Source: Syncephalastrum monosporum B8922
Taxonomy: Eukaryota; Mucoromycota; Mucoromycetes; Mucorales; Syncephalastraceae
Length of the DNA stretch: 64,000 nucleotides
Reading direction: 5' to 3'
Assembly: GCA_000697355.1 (NCBI GenBank)
Contig: JNEN01001232.1
Location: 1 to 64,000 of the forward strand
Shown: positions 58,837 to 64,000 of the stretch, one piece after another
Position numbering within the stretch: position 1 is the stretch's first letter
Layout: every line of letters starts with the position of its first letter
The notes under the pieces: generated by a model
What the model saw: only the letters and a program-made list of their open reading frames with translations
The model's database searches: none
Told to the model about the DNA's origin: nothing
Position numbers and translations under genes: made by a program

Positions 58837-59483
58837 GCGAATGGAAGGTAAAAAGAAGGGAAGAGACTATGCCCGTTTTCTTGGCTGGCAACATCCGAGT
58901 TGACTTTTCTTTTTTCCACTCACCCAGCACACAGCCAATCGAAAATGGTAAATGGTAGAGAAACGGTGGGCGAGTGAGAATGAGAAAGAGGCATTTTATC
59001 AAACTCAGTACAACGAACAGCACATGACATAAGAGAAACCGCCTTCCATTTCTGTGAAGCAATAAAAAAATAAATGCCTATCTACTCTTTTTTTTTTCCC
59101 TCTTTTTATATTTTGAGTTGATGGTTGGGGTTATCTCTGATCTGTAATGTATTCACTCGAATCAAAGAGTGATGCTAACCTGGTGTTTTTTATTCATTAA
59201 CATTAGGAAGTAGTAGAAAGAGAGAATGCTGCTGACTATTCAGTACCTGGTGTCATGTTGAATAAACAAAAGAGATCAGCTCACTTTGTACCCCATGTTC
59301 CGACCCATAGATGCCATGGATTGGATGCTGTAAGCACTACATTAGTCCAGGCATATGAATGCTGAAGAATTGGAACGCACAAAAGATGCTTTGGTGTACT
59401 TGGCTATGTGAATGCACCGGAAAAAAAAGTGAAATAGTGAAAGCGGGAACTCCCCCGATCAGCAAAGCATCGAATTAAAAAAA
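58746..59483. promoter_or_regulatory. Divergent promoter, arrestin and coiled-coil gene
   Basis: 738 bases between opposite start codons. GA16 at 58796-58830 lies close to the arrestin ATG. No coding signal. Confidence 0.5.
58796..58830. repeat. (GA)n tract upstream of the arrestin gene
   Basis: Pure GA dinucleotide run about 50 bases before the arrestin ATG; CT on the coding strand. Confidence 0.95.
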
Positions 59484-61310
59484 ATGTCTCTCCTGTCCGA
59501 CCAGTATGAACAGGCCAAGGCAAGAAACGAACACACCCTGCAGGCCATTCGGAAACTAGGTAGCTCGTCATGCCTTCTGCCTGCATTCCCTTTTGACTCT
59601 CCTTGATAGAATACGAAGTACGCGATGCAGAAAACGCGATTGCGATCCGAAGGCGTCGACTGGCATGCGTGCGCGCGTACCGCCAGCACTTGATTGAGGA
59701 GCGACAACGCCATGAGAGCTACATTGCTCTGTTAAGCGACCTGGAGCACGCGGCCCCATCCCAGCGACGCCGGGCCAGCAGCGTGTTCCACGATCAAGTG
59801 GATCAGGTGTGCTTGCAGCTCGAGCACCGACTGACGGCGCGGGTCAGCCGCGACACGCAGTCGCTGCAGCAGGACATCCAGGACCTCTTGAACACCCCCG
59901 CCGCGCTCATCAACACACTCACCCGCCTGCTTAGCGTCCAGGCCGACCGTGGCAGCCATCTCAAAACCACGCCCAAGCACTTGCACTTCAGGGAGCAGCT
60001 CAAGGACCTGGACCGGTCCCTCGACAAGACCCGCCCGCCCTCGGACGATCCCCCCCGCCACGCTTGCGACCAGCTGCGGAAACGCGCCCATCAGCTCTAT
60101 CCAGACCCCACCATCCGCAATGCCCTCGTGTAAGACATAGAAAGACAGGGTTTAACCCCGGGCATGCATTGCCCTGCGAACGGGAGATGGACTGAATGAT
60201 ATGATACATGATTTGCAGGCAATCCTATCTCGCCAAGGCAGACAGGCATGCCGCCGAGGCGCGCCGCCAGACCCTGCAGGATGCCATCCCGCGTCTGGAG
60301 CGCAGAGCGGCCCAGAACCAGAACCAGGATGCAATGGAGCTCAAGGCACTGCGGGCCGAGGCTGACCGCATCGCGCGCGGCTTGGCCGATAAGCACCGCC
60401 GCGTCCAGAAGATGATTGCTACCAACCAGGCCATGCATGCCGTTCTTACCCCAGAATACGCTCACGATACGAGTGCAGACCGCCGCCACGCCTTGCTGCG
60501 TCAGCTCGAGCGTGCCTGCGACGAGCTGCGCGGATGCGTCCGCAAGGAGCTCGACACCTTTTACCAGGTCTCGCTGCGTTCCCAGGGCATGGAACCCACC
60601 ACGAGCACCCGCATCGAGCAGATCAAGGATAACCTGAACCCCAGCTATCGTCTGGTAATTTGACACCGCTGCATGAAGACGCAATGTTATACTCATACAG
60701 TGACAGTCTGCCCAAGGCGTCGTGGACTGTTTGGCGGCGTTACTCATTCGCGCCAATGTCCTCGCCGGCGTATCGCATGACTCTCCTGAGACCCGGGCCG
60801 AACTCGAGGGAGCAGGTAAAGAGAAAAAAAAAGCTAGGAAGGACAAAAGGCGCGGTTTTACTCATGCATGACTTTTAGCTGCCCGTTGGAAAACAATTCT
60901 GGACAAGCATCACATCAGGATACCCGAGCGTGTCTCTGACGAAAAGTCTGACGCGATCGATGCCGTTGTCCAGTGCGCCGACGCGTTTATTGGTAAGATG
61001 ACAAGGCGTATTCATTCCTACCCTATCTTGCTTACCCACTCTCTGTCTCTTTTTCTTTCCTTCTCTATCTCTCTGGATAGCGCATTTTGTGGACAAGAAG
61101 GATGACTTTATTTCCAAACATGAGGAGCAGCTGGTGAGGGAGCTCAATCGATTGCAGCACCTGAATACCGACGTCTTGGCTGTGCTCAGTGCCATTGAAG
61201 AACGCCAGCTGATTGAAAACGGCGAGCTTGGCATGGATTATACTTTTCACGACAGGCCACTCCAGGACTGGATGGTTGCGCTAGAACAGGAGCAAAGCGA
61301 AGCATCCTAA
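59484..61310 (+). CDS. Coiled-coil protein of unknown function
   Basis: Six exons: 59484-59559, 59610-60129, 60219-60654, 60707-60815, 60879-60992, 61081-61310; 494 residues. All joins keep frame. The protein is almost wholly helical and charged. Coiled coils are likely at about 5-75 (heptads through YEVRDAENAIAIRRRRLACV), 200-300 (SYLAKADRHAAEARRQTLQDA ... LRAEADRIARGLADKHRR) and 430-480 (FISKHEEQLVRELNRLQHLN). It has no enzyme motif, signal or membrane segment. Length and build recall spindle, kinetochore or augmin subunits, which diverge fast, but I see no signature and assign none. It converges on TUP1 with 203 bases between stops. Confidence 0.78.
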
Positions 61311-61513
61311 AAAGACTTCTTTCGGTCTTTGTTTTTCGCTTCTTTGTTTTTTTCTTTTGGTATGGTGAAGTGAAACAAAAAAAAAAAAAAGAGAGAAAAA
61401 TTCGTGTGTATATGTGTGTGTGCATGTGTGTGCGTATGTGCGTATGTGTGGAATAAGGAAAAAGATATAAATAAGAAGGACACGGCCTCTTCCTGTCGTT
61501 GGTTCAGTTCCTT
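61311..61513. other. Shared 3' spacer, coiled-coil gene and TUP1
   Basis: About 200 bases with A-rich and GT-rich runs between two converging stop codons. Confidence 0.5.
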
Positions 61514-64000
61514 CTAAAGACGAACAGGATCAAAACTCCAGATACGCGCACGGCAATCGCCCGAGCCTGTCGCAAATAGCGGCCGTCCTTGTGGACTGAC
61601 CGCGACCGAAATGACCGAGTTTTTGTGGCCTTGGAGCATGAATTGAGTCTGGCCCGTCCGGGTATCCCAGAATTGGACGCCGCGGTCCTTGGAGCCCGAG
61701 ATGATCCAGCGGCCGTCGAGGGTGCAGCCCACCGACAGGACAAAGTCCTTGTGGCCCGTCAGCGTCGCCAGACACGGGTTCTTGGACCGGTCGTATCCGC
61801 GCGTGCCGAGCTGCCACATCTTGACGGTTTTGTCGAGACTGCCACTCACCAGCGTGCGCCCGCCCGCCATGAACGCGACCGAATACACGCTGTCCTTGTG
61901 TCCCTCGAGCCGCTCCAGCAGCTCGCCCGTGTGCGTGTCCCAGATCCGCAGGTGTTTGTCGAGCGAGCCGGCGGCCACGAGGCGGCCGTCGGGCGACACC
62001 GCCACCGATGTCACGCCCGGGTCTTTCTGGTCCTGGTCGGCGATCGTCAATACCTGTGTGCACGTCCCATCCAGGACGCTCCAGATGCGCACCGAGCGGT
62101 CGCCCGAGCCGCTCGCCAGGATGCGCCCGTCCTGGCTAAAGTCGAGCGAGTAAATGTCTTGCTCGTGTCCCGTAAGTCGGTTCTGGATGCGCTTTTTCGC
62201 AATGTCCCAAATCTATTATTGACATTGCAGAGATGGAGGAAAAAAAGGATGAGTCTTTTCTGTCGTTTCCAGCTGCCCCTAGTCCCCTCATGTTGCTACT
62301 TGCCCTGATCTGTCTGTCCTCGGCCCCGGTGGCGAGGAAGACGCCATCTGGGCTGAAGCACACGGACCGGATGTACAGGTCGCCTTCCTTGGCGACGGTG
62401 TCGTCTTGGAGGACGCACACGGTCTGGCTCGTCAGCACGTCGTAAATGTAGGCCAAGCGGTTGCAGCCCACGGCGAGGTACCGGCCGTCCGTGCTGAAGT
62501 TGACGCAGCATACGACACTATCGTGTGTCAAGGTATGGACTAGGTTGACATCCAGCTGTCGTGACACCTTGGGATTGTATCTGTATCACATGCACGCACA
62601 CACGCGCGCTCTTCAGCCAAAACGCAAGGAAAATGCAAAACACGAGCGATAGAGCATTACTTACAGCGCAAACCAGTCTTGGCCCTCGACTTTCATGTTG
62701 GGTGGCACATTCTCAGGATCGACGTCGGCCAGTGTCCCAGCACCACCGCCTGTTCCTCCTCCTGCTCCTGTAGCACCAGCAGCGGCGGTAGATGTAGCAG
62801 TCGTAGGGGTCGACGGCGGACGATGAGCCGGTGGTGTGGCGGCTGTTGGCTTGCTGATACTATTCGCACGCTTGACGGGGCTGTCCGAGGGATCAGGACG
62901 GGCATAATAACCACCTGCAAATTGTAACAGAATGGCACGAAAAAAAATAAAAGAAAGAAAAAGTGAAACAAGGAAGAAAACAGGTTTAAAATAAGACGTT
63001 GTATATGTATTTCACCGCCCCACATCCTTTTCGGGTGACCTCTATCGCACACTCACTCACCCTCTCCCTCTCTCTCTTCTCTCTCTCTCTTCTTTTTTTT
63101 TCCTCTCTATAATGGAGGGACGTCTAGTACTGACCATGGCTGGGTTCGGCACCCGGGCGAGGTTGTGGCGGCGGCGGATAAGGACCCGGAGCAGGCGATG
63201 CAGGCACACGACCACCGTACAAGCCTAAGCCAAGTGGAAAAATAATAAAGATTGATGAGTATCTCGCCCATCCATCTCAACATGGCCTCGATACACACCT
63301 TGCTGTTGCTGTTGTTGCTGTTGCCGAGGAGGTGGGGGCGGTGCATTTGCGGAAGGGGGCGGAGGCATACGAGGCGAGCCGTAGGCCGTGCCCGGTGGCG
63401 GCGGGTTCGTATTGGCAGCATGCGCATGATGCGCCGCCGAAGCAGCCGCTGCCGCCGCCGCTGCAGGATTATGGGCCGAGGCGGGCGGCATTGACGCGGC
63501 AGGGGAGAGCGGAGGCGGGGGGTTGTGATGGTGATGCGACGGCGACGGGTGCGGCGGATAGCCGATGGGTGGATAGGGGGTTTCGGCCCGATGGGAGGAC
63601 GATGAACTTGGCGGTGGTGGCGGTGGAGCAAGCGCAGGCGGCGGGGGCGGAGGCCCATTGCCATTGAAGTACGACGATGACGGGCCGTTGGCTGAAGTGG
63701 GCGGTGCAGGCAGCGAAGGAGGAGGCGGCGGCGGATGGGGCATTGTGGCGTGCGTGGGTATGGCGGGCAGAGGCGTGCTGGAGGAAGCATGGCCGTTGGT
63801 ATTACTGCCATTCGACGGAGAAGGGTTGGTGTGGATCGACGGCGGGCGATACGACGACGGCGGTGGGATCGAGGGAGGCCCACCCAGAGGCGTTGGATTG
63901 CTACTGCTCGCAGGCCGAGGCGGTCCATGAGGATGTCCCATGGCCGCGCGTCCTTGCGCTTGTTCTAGCTGTTGTCGAAGGCTCACAATCTCCTCTTCGT
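61514..64000 (-). CDS. TUP1: Tup1-type WD40 transcriptional corepressor (5' end outside the window)
   Basis: Exons seen: 64000(continuing)-63299, 63224-63135, 62914-62665, 62580-62304, 62212-61514; about 670 residues are visible. The right edge cuts inside the N-terminal tetramerisation helix ([15 protein letters not shown]). A long Pro/Gln/Ala-rich linker follows. Then come the Tup1 marks [59 protein letters not shown] and seven WD40 blades ending [12 protein letters not shown]. Tup1 joins Ssn6/Cyc8 and is brought to promoters by DNA-binding repressors to silence sugar, stress and mating genes. The intron at 62303-62213 has a GC donor (AGG|GCAAGT) with a normal AG; the join gives [13 protein letters not shown], an invariant stretch, so the GC-AG intron is well supported. 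Confidence 0.95.

Noticed and set aside
61589..62308. Plus-strand open frame of 239 codons
   Set aside because: It is antisense to the TUP1 WD40 exon.
63107..63928. Minus-strand Arg/Pro-rich frame of 273 codons
   Set aside because: It is an alternative frame of the GC-rich Pro/Gln linker of Tup1; it crosses two well-supported introns.
1..64000. CRISPR array, bacterial operon or prophage
   Set aside because: No spaced direct repeats and no Shine-Dalgarno sites; the introns and gene families are plainly eukaryotic.

Overview
This is a 64 kb piece of nuclear DNA from a fungus. Genes are split by many short introns (about 45-160 nt, GT-AG, often with a TACTAAC- or CTNAC-like branch site), intergenic DNA is AT-rich with poly-A/T tracts, and the gene set is fungal: Tup1, Bub2/Cdc16, a Jsn1-type PUF protein, an alpha-arrestin with a PPxY motif and DHA1-type MFS transporters. 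A SOSS-B/hSSB1-like protein and a four-LIM paxillin-like protein beside these point to an early-diverging lineage, most likely Mucoromycota. That placement is an inference; no species marker was tested. I rebuilt the exons by hand, and every multi-exon model listed is in frame throughout.

Layout. 0.9-9.8 kb (all minus): a four-LIM protein, an F-box/LRR protein, an isolated 3' piece of 28S rDNA, and a 1,076-residue protein I cannot assign, with a possible degenerate GIY-YIG core. 9.8-17.3 kb: gene-poor, with an intron-containing tRNA-Ile(UAU), a tRNA-like 3' fragment and some possible eroded coding pieces. 17.3-31.1 kb: aldo-keto reductase (xylose reductase type), PRPP synthetase, two tandem paralogous MFS transporters, Mediator subunit Med18, and an LRR protein with a C-terminal Cys module. 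32-36.3 kb: an F-box paralogue with added TPR-like repeats, a GNAT acetyltransferase with an unusually short N-terminus, and a pinin-like splicing factor. 37-64 kb is gene-dense: RRM-RRM-PUF protein, mitochondrial 3-hydroxyacyl-CoA dehydrogenase, ribosomal protein eL38, a LisH-CTLH-CRA protein, Hus1, a CHY zinc-finger protein, a tail-anchored acyl-CoA-binding protein, GH125 mannosidase (Mug157-like), a SOSS-B-like ssDNA-binding protein, Bub2, an alpha-arrestin, a coiled-coil protein of unknown function, and Tup1, which runs off the right edge.

How they relate. These are mostly independent housekeeping genes, not a pathway cluster. Three genome-maintenance or cell-cycle genes (HUS1, the SOSS-B-like gene, BUB2) lie within 10 kb, and three gene pairs are divergent over short shared promoters. 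The most informative points are the orphan 1,076-residue gene, the tandem transporters with unequal intron loss, a 13-nt micro-exon in HUS1, a GC-AG intron in TUP1, and the stranded rDNA fragment.
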